From the NCBI GenBank assembly GCA_005784505.1, contig VCAZ01000049.1, positions 1,665,001 through 1,729,000 of the forward strand: a stretch of DNA of 64,000 nucleotides. The letters run 5' to 3'. The translations under genes were made by a program, and so were the position numbers. How positions within the stretch are numbered: the stretch's first letter is position 1; each line of letters opens with the position of its first letter. Below the pieces are notes generated by a model. The model was not told where the DNA came from, made no database searches, and saw only the letters and a list, made by a program, of their open reading frames with translations. Positions 1 through 13,775 of this stretch are shown piece after piece. This DNA comes from Bagarius yarrelli. Taxonomy: Eukaryota; Chordata; Actinopteri; Siluriformes; Sisoridae.

Positions 1-3000
1 GTGATGGTCGCTTAAGTGTGTCTAGAAGTAGCCTGGCTCTGGTGGCCACAGCGGGGTTGACATCCTCAATACTGGCCAGAAAGCAGCAGAAAGCATGAGC
101 TAGTGAGTATTTCAACAGGTGACTCTTAGATACTGAAGCAATATCCAGAAAGCGACAAAGCACTGCAACCCGCTCCACTGCAAACACAACATACCTTACA
201 GTTAAGAAGAACACTTGTCTATCGGTGAATATAAAAAACATATGTGATCTAATGTATCGATAGATGGCGCACTATAGTCAAATAAACAGTATATGTCTGT
301 CTTCTGAGAACACCAAAGTATATACTTTTAATTCTTATTATCCTCCGACATCAAATATACAATTAATGTGAATGCAGAAAAAAATGCTCTAATCTGCCAC
401 GCCTACAGCTCTCTTCAAGTGAAATTGTAATTTTAGATAAGCAATGTCTCTAATTACGATGCTGTCATCTCCAAAGTAGTGGACAAAAATATCCCAAAAC
501 GTTTGGTGTGAATATTTAAGTAAAGAGAATAATTATTTAACTTTGACATTTAACATTGGCCTTAACTGGCATTCATATTGTATTTGCGGTTCAAAACATA
601 TGCTTAAGTGGGAATACTGTGGTTATTGTGGGTTGCTAAATAATACTGCTGAAGTTACATACTCATTTCATTAAGGAATAACTGGTTTGAACAATTTATT
701 AATAAAATTTTCTTCTGGATATCATGGGGTGTACAAACAATAGAAAACAATATATTGACGCATCAACAATACATTATCTCCATCTCTGCCTTTATTTTAC
801 AAGCCTAAGAAACACATTTAAATACCACTGTCGAAGTGTAATTTGTATACATTGTTATGGATGAAGTAATAATTTTTCCACTGTCTCAGGGTAGGAGTGA
901 TTAACCGTAGCACCAACCTTTGCGGTATATGAATGCTTTATTCATGTTTTATTTATATGACAACAAATTCAAAATAAATATAACCTGAAATAAAACTAAT
1001 CAATGTATTTATAGACTGTGATGCAGATTGCTTTAGGTTGTATACCTAAAGCAATACGCTGTACACTTTTTTCGACTTCATTAATTCAACATGAAGTACA
1101 ATCTCACTCTGTAATGAATCAAACATCCTTTTACTTTCCCTACAAGGTCATAGCCTCTCTCTGCCAATCATTATAAGAGGCCTTTTTAATCCCACAATTC
1201 CTCAATGCTGCAGGAGCCAGCCCAGTAACCATAGCAACCAACAGTGAATTAGCTCACATACACACACGCACACACACACACACACACAGATTGGCAAGAT
1301 AAAGATCTACGAAGCAGTATGCAAAAAGGGAACATCAAACAACAATGTTTTTTACTACATTGACATATTTATCTAATTTTTTAAACTAGAAATGCCACAA
1401 AAATATTTTTCTATTTGAGTCATTCAACATGTATTTATAAAATCCAGCTATATAAATCTGACCTGCTTCAAAGCGAATCTTCCAGTCCTTGCTGTTAAAA
1501 CTGCTGTCCACTAATTTCCAAAAAATATCAGCACCATGAGACAGAGAGAGAGCATGGAGCAGCTGAGGAACTGCTAGGGAGGCCAGCTGGCAGAACTCAG
1601 ACTTCAGCATGGACCACAGGCTGGGCACCAGTGCAGATCAGAAGAGTGAATTACACACATAGCTTTGTTTTCACAGGCCATTTTATATATTTTTTGTAGT
1701 GCAGATTTACGGTTATAAGAAAGCAAGGTTTATAAAAACTGGTATAAATATAATTATCAGTGCATCTGTAGTAAAATACTACCCACTACTACTTTAATGC
1801 CATTCAAATTTTTACCTCGGAATAAGCATCTTCTCTTGAATATATGCCAGAAACTGAGGGTGATCTTTGTGAGCATAAAACAGACACTCTCCATGCAGAC
1901 ACAAGATCCTTATACAGTTTAACATGTTGTACAGGATGTCTGGCTCCTCAAACTTAGCCATCTCCTATAGTGGAAAAACAGCTTTTCTAAATCTGAATTT
2001 AAAATGTAAAACAGACTCATTTGCACTGTGTAAAACAGGACAGTGTTACCTGAAGTATAGTATAAATGAGCCTGAGAGAGGCTGGAAGCTGCTGATAGGA
2101 GAATTTCCTTTCAGTATTATTCTTTAGGGCTGTTGTAAATAGGAAAAAAAATGCAACATGAATGATAATGTGCTTATCAAGATCTGCTAAGAGTAAAACA
2201 ATATCAGATTTAGTTTTTACATAGCAAGGTTTCTGTTTGCATATAACATCACATCTGATATCTAAAAATCCTGATAACCTTTATGTGCACATACGTGGAT
2301 TATCAGGAGCATCACACAGGTTGTCAGGATTGTCATGGTTGCCCCCCTCTTCTGTGCTGTTCTCTGGTTTAAGGCTTTCTTCAGACCTGGGAAAGATCAG
2401 ACTTTCCTCAAGATTGTCTGCAGGCTCCTGTTAGAAAAAATGTAATTAACTACTCTTTTTTTTACAATTTGGTATAACTTCCATTTTTATTGTGTTTATT
2501 GCTGTATGTCTGTTCATGTTTGTGTCTCTGTGGTATCTCACCACCAGAGGTATCTCTTCAGAGGGTGTGAGTCTCTGTAGGAGCTCACAGCCCAGTTGGT
2601 AGCAGAGTATGCTGGACTGGCACAGGCTGCACTCCATAGCCTTTTCGTCCTTCTGGCAGGTGTGTGAACCACCCCAGGGAGCCTGAAACACACTGTTAAT
2701 TATCCCTACAATGTCCCTTCCCAGACTGCCCTCCAATCCCAGAGTTACTCCATCATCCTGAAGCTCCATCTACATAACGACAGAAACATTGAATTGATAT
2801 AGAATTCTTCTGACTTTGTGAAATGTTTTGATGTTCACGGTTCTACTGCATTGATTACCTGTTTGAGAATGAGGTCGAACATGAGGATGAAGCAGCCCAG
2901 GTTCATGTCGTCATCATCACAGTCCAAGTCTAGAGCACAGTTACCTGTGGCATGACCCAGGTTCTTAAAAGGGCTACAGCGCAAAGGACTACGAAATGGG

Positions 3001-6000
3001 CTTCGGAAAGGACTAGGAAATGGACTAAGGGTGTTGTTATGCCCCCTTCTACCAGGATCTGAAACCACACTCACCTACAAAAGACAAGCACACCAAGACT
3101 GCACATTATACAATTTATTTGAAAAAAAAAAATTGAATATCTGACTAAGCTGATCTTAAACTTGTCTTTAAATATTCTTTGTTTTTTCATTTATTTATCC
3201 AGAGGTGTTTGAATGTACATGTCACTTGCTTGCCAATAATTAAGCCCTTTGAAAGAGACTATATTTAGTCTTTTGCCTCGTTGTCATGACAACCAGTCTC
3301 CCTTTAATATTGCACCCAGTACATGAACAGGCTCTGCACATTCCACCAGCTGCTGCACATTGCTTTTGTTCAATATATTATTTACTGTATTATTCAGATT
3401 ATAGAGAACACAGTCAAGGAAATAAAAGTCAGTTATACCCTTCTTGCTCCAGAATTTCCTGTTAGGTCTGTGCCTCCAGTCTTACGTTGATTGGCCAGCT
3501 CCTTTACAGAGTTCACCCCATCTGAAAACATGCCAATCAAGAGCTGCAGGGGCACAACAATGTCCAGTTCGGACAGCACCTGCACATAATCGATGTCATA
3601 AAATGTACATTATATGCAGAACATTTCGTAAACATCAGGGTAACAGAACATAAATATATGCATTGAGTTTGTATAAAAATGAAGTGTCATTATGCAACCA
3701 TTTATAAAGATGTGGCAGTGAATTTCAGGTTTACTGATGACATCACTACAGTTTCTGACATGGGTGTATGCAAATGCACATTTTTCGTAAATAAAATTAC
3801 AGTGATCGTCTTAAGGAACAGTTAGTAGCTAGGAATGTGACACCAAAGACTTAAATGTAGGATCTTTGGCTCAGTGTGTTTGTCTCACGATACCACTGAC
3901 CCAGATCTATACTCAGCATGTGCCATGTGTTTATTTTTTTCCACAATCCTTCCAAAAAAAAAAACAACTGACATATGCAAATCAGTTCTTAAAGTTGACA
4001 GGAAATAAGAATAAAAATCAGGAAATAGTTTCAATAACTGATGATTTATTTGGATATTTGTAATATTATCACATTCATTTATATGTACTTACATGTAGCC
4101 ATAGTAAGGCTTGTTCCTGTACTGATGCAGGATATCCAGTAAATCTGCAACTTATGAAACCAAACATCTCCTCCATGGAGAAGGGCAGTGGACATAATTC
4201 TATGTCAAACATCTTGCTGTAGGACAGAAACATTTAGAAAGATTTGGTAAAATGAAGAGACTTAATTAATCCAAAACATAAAATCATAGAGGATTTTTCA
4301 ATGATGTGAAAAATGAGGACAGGAGACTTAGATAAACTGCTGTCTTCTAATTAGTGTCGACCTCTATAAGGCTGAACAATACTAAATTAGTTTCTTAGAG
4401 CCAAAAGGGTTCCATATTTAACCTTATTTGTGATGAAGGTCATGGTACCTATTTGATGAGTAGGTTGCCTTGGTAACTGGACAGGCTAAATGAAAGCAAA
4501 TATAGAGCTTCCTTTAGCCATGCATCACAATTCACTTGTTACTTACACTAGAATCTTATGGAGTGTTTTTCGAAAATGGTTCATTATCTCAGACAAATGA
4601 CCCAGTTCAGATCACCCCTGAATCTGATCATTGTCCAAGTGTGTTTGGAGTTAAATTAAAGTGTAACATGCATTTTGACTGATTTATTTTATGTCCTTTT
4701 TGATTTGTCGAATGCATGTTTCTATGTTCTTTTTTTTGGCAAATAAGGTAAATTTTATCATGTTATATAGTAGCAGTTGCTGAAACAGAGCTAAGTTCAG
4801 GCTACAGAAACAATACAACAAAAGTCATCAATGAATTTTGCAAACAAAACAATTCAATAAAGATGAAGGGTTAAATGTACATGAGAAAATGGTATAATAC
4901 TGAATGTTCTATCATAAAAAATCTATATTGGCAGTCACCACTATACCTAAGGACTTCCCGGAACTCCTTCAGCTGGTTGTCTGGCACTTCAGTTCTTATG
5001 GCCTCTAGCCATTCAGGCATAAAACATTCCCAAAGTGGCTGGCTGATCACATTATAGGGGATTAAACACAGTATACGGTTTAGGCCTTCCTTTAGCTGTG
5101 AAACCATGCTACAGGATTTATCCCAGTAACCACCAACCTGTAAGTACAGACAGACACACTTTATATATAATAATAGCATATATATATACTGTATGCCTAT
5201 AAATAAAGATAGCTGAAGATCAAAACCTATTTTTACCCTGGCAAACTCCACTGGCTTGGGCAACAAGCACATAACCATGACATCGAAACGCACATCACAT
5301 ACAGTTTTAAGCCATTTTGTTACAAACTGGGGCTTGAGCTTCTCCACTAAGCTTCCCACTTCATCATCCATCATGTAGGCAGTGGAATGGAACCACTGAA
5401 AGACCATGCTAACAAGACGGGCAAGGCTCTCTGTAGGTGTGTTCTCACTCGGGGTACAGAGACTCACCTGGAGCAAAAATGTAGAGAATGGAAGGATAGA
5501 AAGTGGGATGGAAATGTAGGTTAAAATGATGTAATTTGTTAGCATAGTTGTAGTAGTGTATTAGCTGTACTTATATGCAGAGACAGAGAAATATTAATCT
5601 AATCTTGCTTTAGTAAAAGGAAATCAGGATTAAATGTTTTTGGTATTTAGAAGTATAGTATTTTGGTGATCATTGGTTATAGCCTTAGTAATTAAGTAAT
5701 GACAACAATGGTATTGTTATGGAGAGAAACCAATTTTTCAGCCTGAATTTTAATTAATTAATTAATTAATTTTCATAATGTTTTCCACATTAAATCCAAC
5801 ATGCACCTGCATACTTACATACATATCAAAAGAGTGATACTTCCTTACCAAGAGCCAGATGCCAAACTGACTGAGCAGCCTCTGATCATGCTGGTCATCT
5901 TCTTTATTGTCAAATTCCAGGTTGTCCAGGGAGTGGTGGGAGGTGGAAAGGCCCATCTGACGCCGGCGGTTCATCTCAAACTCCCGCTGTTCTGCATGGA

Positions 6001-6273
6001 TCTCTGCCTCTTTCAGCAGGCTAACACAGGGTGAGACATATCACAAAGGCTAATGTCACAGTGAATAGTACAGCTAATAATACAGCAAACTATTTTAATT
6101 TGTCAATATTGTACTGTCCTTTAATTTAAAATTCTTTGCCTGAATCATCTTACCGCATTGTTATGCTTAAAATAATCAGCTATCGATAAAATAATCAGCT
6201 ATGTATATATTATTGATTCGGATAATACTATATATCAGAAATTAAGAATATATATATATATATATATATATAG

Positions 6274-6305
<32 letters not shown>

Positions 6306-9300
6306 ATATATACATAATTTAATAATTCAATATATTAATTAATTTTCTTTTTTTTTTAAATGTACAATGCATAAGAAATGCAAGACTGCAGCATTTCCAA
6401 AAAGAATTCTGTGAAACTGTAATTTCCGCTCACAAAAAGAGTATGTAACTGTGTGAATCAATATGCATCATATAGTTTTGTTCTCAGTGCTGACAGTGCT
6501 GACAGTGAGTGTGGGTACCTGATGACAGATTCCACAGTGCAAACGAGCTCCTCGGCTCCACACTCTCGTGTGTTGATGGGGGGAGGAGATGTCTGGTACA
6601 GATGAGTCTCTGCTGAAGCACCCACCTCACTGCTGTGGTGGTTGACATGGCAACGCTTGCAGTAGCGCACAGGCCGGTTGCCATGCCTACCACAGCAGCC
6701 AGCCGAGAAGCAGGTGACAACAGCCCGTCTCACATGAGAGCTACAGTTCTGTTGGCCAGAAACACAGAGTGAGAACAGAGAAAGAGAGTAAGAGAGAGAG
6801 AGTGCGGAAAAAAGAGAGACATATATAAATCATAAAAAGGCAGAAATAAACAGCATTCATCTTCATCACATATCAGAAATGCAGTTATTTATAAGTAATG
6901 CATATGCAGAAACCCCAGCAAAACAGGAAGAATTTTGCTAAAAATATAAAAGCATGGTCAAAAAGACGACAGACTCAATTTCCTGACAGATAATTTCCTG
7001 TTACACAGTGTTACTAAGTATTTAGTATTATTCTGATATGCCCCTTCTCTAGTTCTATCTCTCATAGCAGGACAGCACTAACAGCACAAATTATAAAAGA
7101 GAGTGATTGTAGAAAACTGCCTGGCAAACACCATTTTCAAAATTAATCTAAATAATAGTTCGCAGATAAAAATTTAAATGTAATATTTTTATGTTTTAAG
7201 GACACATAAAATTTTGTTTCTCTGAGATAGAGAGAACCAAAATTCAGCATTATATGATTATAGTGCCAATAAATGTATAACATTATTTTTGATTACTTTT
7301 GACATAAAGTGCCTTATTATTGATATTATAATATCATTATTATTATTTATAACAATGTACAGGGAAAGAAGGTACATATTAAACTTATAAATGAGGTACA
7401 TTCTAAGCACCACACTTATCTAAATGAGAAGCCAGGCCCAGTAGACATAATCGTCAAAAGAACAGTTCGTATTATAAAATGACAAAGCCTATTTAAAAGA
7501 CTGTGGATTAAAAATGAGCAAATCACTGTAAGCTTTATGACAGCTGCCTCATATGAAAGTGCTGTGTGATTCTTTCAGTCAGGGTAACTGAGATTACTTC
7601 CTACTGCTTCCTGGCTTTTTCAGGACACACATCATCATAGCTTTCTGCTTCCATTTTAAGCAAGACCAGTATGTTGAATGTTAGCAGGGGCAGCTTTGAA
7701 AAGACTATGTATGGATTTAAGGAAGACTGTTACAGAGCTTATTGATGTTTTGAGGCATAACCTCAGGTCAACAGAATTAGACTATTACATTGCACAGGCT
7801 ACATCCTATACTGTATATACATTCAGGCAATGTTCTACAACTATTTTGTACAAGCACTAAATTAGCATTAATATATTTGAGCCTTAAGGACTTGTCCTGG
7901 CTTCAGACTTATATTCATAACTCTTGTAACTACACTTTTCTCTTAACATTTTCATTGTTCTTATTGAATAATTCATAAACTTTATTGAACAGTATGATTT
8001 AAAATGAATATATGAATAAAACAGAAAAATAATTATAACAGTTTAAAATAGTCAATTCACACTGGAAAGGGTGCATTGAGTTTTTATGACTTTAATATCT
8101 AAAATAAATAATTAATAACAATTTGAAGTTATTGTTGAAATGCAACAAATAGTAGTCTATAAGCAGACCGGCAACAAGCAAGTAGATTTAAGAATGTGAT
8201 CTGATTATATATGAGATCCTGAACGCCATGGCAAAGATCACTGGCACGATGAGAGCCTGACTATAATTATTAAACATGTACAGGTACATATGAGAAAAGA
8301 TAAACATAAGATAAAATATTAAAATTCTATTTGAAATTATACTTTCTCATAGTCAAAGACATGATTTCCCTGTGACATGGCTGTCTTCGCCAAAAAAAAA
8401 AAGCACAAACAGACAATAAATACTATTTATAAAGATCTTACCTTCTTCTGACATATAGCAGATATTTCAGCTGTTTAAGTAAAACAATATAAGACACTGT
8501 TATGAAATTTCTCTCTTCAGCAAAAACAGAAATTTTGACATTATAAATATCTGAAATGCTACAGACAAGTAAACTTAAGCTTAATCCAGATTTGTATCAT
8601 AAAAGTCTGACAAAAGCTGTATATTGATCTACAAATGTGAAGTGTTCATGAATCTCCTATAAACTAAACATTTTGGGTAAATTATTCATTTTGAATAAAC
8701 TTATTTCAATATAATCTCTGTGTGTCTGTTTTAGGTGTGTTATTATACAACATTTAAATATGATCCAAAAGATGAATAATAATGCTGACCTTGAGGAAGG
8801 AGCACATCAACCAGCCACTCTGAATGATCTCTACAGATATCAGGTTAAAAGAAAGCAAAAGAAAACACACGTGAAACATTTTAGCTTGATATCCAATATT
8901 GAAAACTGACAGCACTCTGCAAAACCTGACTCAATTTCTTTTCTTCTTTTATCTAGTTAAACATTGCTGCAGGTTGTTTACAAGATGAAGCCAAATAAAA
9001 GGCAAGATTGATGAACAGGGTAAAATTCACAGCTGTTTAATTAACAATGATTATGTTACAGACTCTTGGCAAAGAGTGGATAAGATAACCATAGTAACTA
9101 CTCATGTGAGCAAACACCATAACCGGTCAGACACCCGTTCACACCACTATGTACCTATAATGTGCAGGAAAATTAAATCCTACCCTGCAATCCTCTGACT
9201 ACATTCTTCACAGATATACAGAGGAGGAGGCTTGTCTCCAAGAGCAACCGAGAGAGTTGGGTCGATGCACATCTGAGTGGAAAAACACAACAGGCATGTT

Positions 9301-12300
9301 ACTGAACTGCAGGCCTGCATTAACATGACAACTGTCACACAAATTAGGTAATATTAGGAACAAAACAGAACATCAGTAACATGCATACTGGTTAATATAT
9401 ACATGAAGATAGGATTTCATTCGAGATCCACAGTAAATGTCACAAACACACACATCCTGCAATATATTAGCTTAAATTTATTGCCTAAAGTATTTTTTCT
9501 GTTTTATGAAGGGTCAGTCGTTGGGCTACAGCTCTTAATACAATGGCCAGTAATTTACGGAGGTCTCCTGCTTATGTTATGACCCAATCCTCCGGCAGCA
9601 CCGGGTCATCTCTTCCAATTAAGCTTCCCCACCTCCAGCCCAGATCTCGCTGCCTCCTGTCAGGCATGCTGTAATTGAAATGCGGGGCATGTCTATCCCT
9701 GTTTTATTTTCTCACTTTAGTGTGCAAGCTGAGTCAATACTGACAGAGAAGGACAAATGGCTACAAACGTTATCAGGGAAATGTACATGTATAGGGTGTG
9801 TGTGTGTGTGTGTGTGTGCATAGTATGCTTTATAAAGTCAAAAAAACTGAAAGAAATTAGATATATAGTAAAGCATTAATACTTAGTGATTAACATTAGT
9901 AAACCAGGTTTAAGTGTACCTTCACTGCCGGCTTATTTATCGAATTCTGACACTCAATATGTTGGCAGTGAATAGGATTCCAGGCTGAAGAAGTAGAGAG
10001 AACCAATGAAAAAATAAATAAACAAAGATTTTAAGACATAAGTCACAAAAACAATATAGAAAAGCATAATATTATATATTTAAAGCTCTTATAATGGAGT
10101 TTAAAACTTTTTTTTACACATGCAGTGACCGAAATGTGTTCAATGTGACAAAATTAAAACAAATAAAATTTAAAAGCTTTATACTAATTTTCCTCGCTGG
10201 TAAAGATCAATGACAGATGCTTTTTTCAGAAAGAATAAAAATATTTAATATAATTGTAGACTGCTTTTACTACATAAAAATGGCTCAATATATTTGGAAA
10301 TCATTTCAAACAACACCAGCTCTATTATTATTTATTTTGTCTTAAGAACTTATTTTAACACATTTATTTAAATGCTTCTAAAGCACAAACCTGTGAGTGT
10401 ATATACAAGCAGAATTCAATGTACCAACCCTATTGACTTACCTGTGTACTGTAGCCCCCTATACTCACTAATTGCACCAGGAGGCTTAAGATTAGGCCAG
10501 TAATGAAAGAGCATTTGAACAGCAGGTGGCTTTACTTGAGATGGTCCATATGATATTACGTACAAAAGGTCCTAAAAACGTGAAAGAATTGTTTTAAGAG
10601 GTAATGGTAAACATAGCAAAAAGAAATTTTCTAAAAGATAATAGGATCTAAAAACACTACCTTCCACACTTCCTGTTTATACTTCATCAGGCACTCCAAA
10701 AGCTGACAGTGGTACACTAATATCAGCATAAAAACAACTGATCAGCTATTGTTTATTTTCCTATTGTGACTTATTCAATGAACTCTCTAGAGCACTGAAA
10801 CACATGATATGTAGCTACCTGGGTTTGAGGTAAACTGCATAGCAATCATTAGCATAGAGGAAGCAGATAGATTGACATACGCAGGAACCCCTCCTTCTTT
10901 CCGAGTTGAACCCACTTAAAAAAACAAATCATTAGTTTACAGAAATAAATGACAATAACAATATAGCGTAAGCTATTTAATTAATATTGAATTTTTTTTT
11001 ACAAATATGTCAGCTGTAGGTCCACTAAACTAGCAAAAACTAGAAGTTAAATCAAAAGAGTCACTTAAATGATAAAGAATGGTACAAAAAAATGGTAATT
11101 CAATCGACTTTTATATAAAAAGCAATTCTCTCTCCCTCGCTCCCCCTTTATATATATAACCCTAACCCTATATATATATTTAGTATATACTGTATGCGAA
11201 GACAAGCTTGTTCTCACCTTTCCCTACAATCATTTTAGATAAGAAACAGATGTGTACAGTTTGACTTTCTCACTGTCATCAGTATCCTGGGAATTCAAGC
11301 TGTGAGAACATCATGCTGATGTTTGGGACAGAATGTTCCATGGCCCTAGATGAGAACTCTATTCTATTTAAGCTGGACCTCGGTTTAGTGATCTTTTTAA
11401 TCTGTCATCTCTTGCTCCATTTTATGCAAAAAAATGTTAATTCTTGTAGAAAATATGGTCTGTATACACGGCAGTAATTTTTTAATAAATAAACTAATAA
11501 ATAAATAAAGCATAATACTTACATATAGCCATAGGAAGAAATGATGTACTTAGATATTCTATGATGTCTTTGTGTAGGAATGGAGGAAAGGTCGCTAAAG
11601 TGGAGATCATAGTATAGGGCAAAGTGCTGAGAATATCGTCGCTGAGAAACGGCAAAAGGCAAGTAGTCGTGTAAAATATGGCTTGCCCCAGATCTGATGC
11701 GGGAAAAAGTAGAGAAATAAAAAGACAAAAAAATTGGTGTAACAAGCTTTTGCTCTATATGTGGATTTAGAGTCACACATTTTCAGGCAATGTTATAGTT
11801 TAAATTTAAAAAAAAATTGTAAAAGGTTTAGAAAGTGAGAATCATCTTTTTGCACATATAGACATTTCAATTCAGTAGGGTAAAGAGACCTTGAATGGTA
11901 AAATTGGCTCAGAAGAAAAACTATTCATGGCATACAACAACCAAAAATACTGACCACATTTGTATATTTAGTATAGCATAGCTATCAAGTATGTCTATAT
12001 TTATTGAACATCATATAATGCCATTCTGATATACTATATAAATGTATACATGTATATCAGAAGTTTACAACTTTGGTCCCTTATTTGTTGGTTTTACTCG
12101 TCTAAATGACATGTTAAGAGTGTTGAGCACCCTAACTGAATCACTCACCGTGCTGACCGTGCTGCAGCAGGGGCACCAGGTCAAGCAAGGTGACGAGGGT
12201 GGCATAAAGACCCTGATAGTCCAGAGAAGGGTACTCTGAGAGCTGAGCGTCCCGACTCTGCTGGGCGGCTCCCCCCCGGTCGGCCGGGGCGTCCCGCAGA

Positions 12301-13744
12301 ACGCTGTAAAGGAGGGAGCGAGTAACTGTAGGGTTGATGGAACTGACTTGTGGTCTTAGAGATGGGGTGAGTGGGAATGGCACAGGAAAAAGACACATGG
12401 TCATGGGCACGGCCAAATTGGAAGCTTCCTGGCTCTCCTTCCTGCCTGTACGGGACAGGATGCTGCTCCGGGGGAGAGGGGAACAAGGGAAAAAAGAGAC
12501 AACAAAGACACAAAGAAACAGCACATTACATTGAAATGGCTCTACAGAGACAGTGTAAGTAGAAAAGAACCAAACCCAGATAAACCCCACATAGGATGCA
12601 GTGTCTTTACTCTTACATCACTAAGCATGTGTGTTTTTTCTTTTTGTTTTTTTTTTAGAATTATTATTGACTTGCAAGTGGCATAAGATTCTTAAAATAT
12701 AATTTTTTACTTTATTGAAAAACAAAGAGGTGCCAACAAAAGCTTGCAAAGAACTGCAATGATCACTGCATCTCATGCGTATCTGGTAACAAGGAGCAAA
12801 AATATAAAAAAATGGCATGTTTTCAGTGGCAGCCCCGTACATCTCAAGAGGAAAAGCTTTAAACAAACTCTGACCCCTCTGATTAAATCAATTGCGGGGC
12901 AGCCGTGCAGGTCAAATCAGTCAGGAGGCCAAATAACCATGCTTTGTTCAAAAAAAAAAAAAAAAAAAAAAAAGAATGGCAGGGACTGTCAAAGATGAGA
13001 GCAATTTCAAATTGGTTTGGGCACAATACAGAGATGACACTTCTGAAACATGCTTCAGCCAGTAATAAACATGTATGTGAGGTTAGATTAAAGTTTCTTG
13101 TATCACAACACATGTTTATTGCATCATAAAAAGTAATGTCAGTACAGTATGATACTTGCTCAGTATCATTAGGGAGAAGAACTAATGAGATCCAACAGGC
13201 ATATGGATTTCAGTTCTAAAATAAATTAGCTAGTCTACAATTAGGGAAGAAATTGTAATGGAAAAGGAATAAGGTTGCTTCAAACGGGATGGCTGGTAGC
13301 ATTATGCTTGTGGACTAATGGGGATGGACATTTGTGTTTGCTGTCTCCTGGGTGTATTTTTCCCTAATTCTCTGAAGAAAAATGGCAGCAAAATTTCATT
13401 GGTCTATGATGGGCTTGAGAGCGTTGGGAAGAGAAACAATTTTGTCTTTTGATGCACATTACATAAAAACAATGTGATGTGTCATTGGTCAAACTGCAAA
13501 ATCTAAAAACATTTATTTCTTATCAGTGTAAACAGTGACGCTAATACATAAACAGAATAGCATTTTAAAACATACTTTAAAAGATTTTATTCTGCTATTT
13601 TAATACAAAGCATTTTCGCAAAGGTTTAATTGACAATACATATGTTAATAGCAATGGAATAAACTCCTAACTAAGCTTTTTCCTAATAATTTATGTTTAT
13701 AATTCATTTGTATAGTTTCCTTAAACACTAAATACACAAAACAG

Positions 13745-13775
<31 letters not shown>

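Noticed and set aside
11157..11172. Telomere-like ccctaaccct
   Set aside because: Only about one and a half units inside a TA-rich run; too short to be an interstitial telomere.
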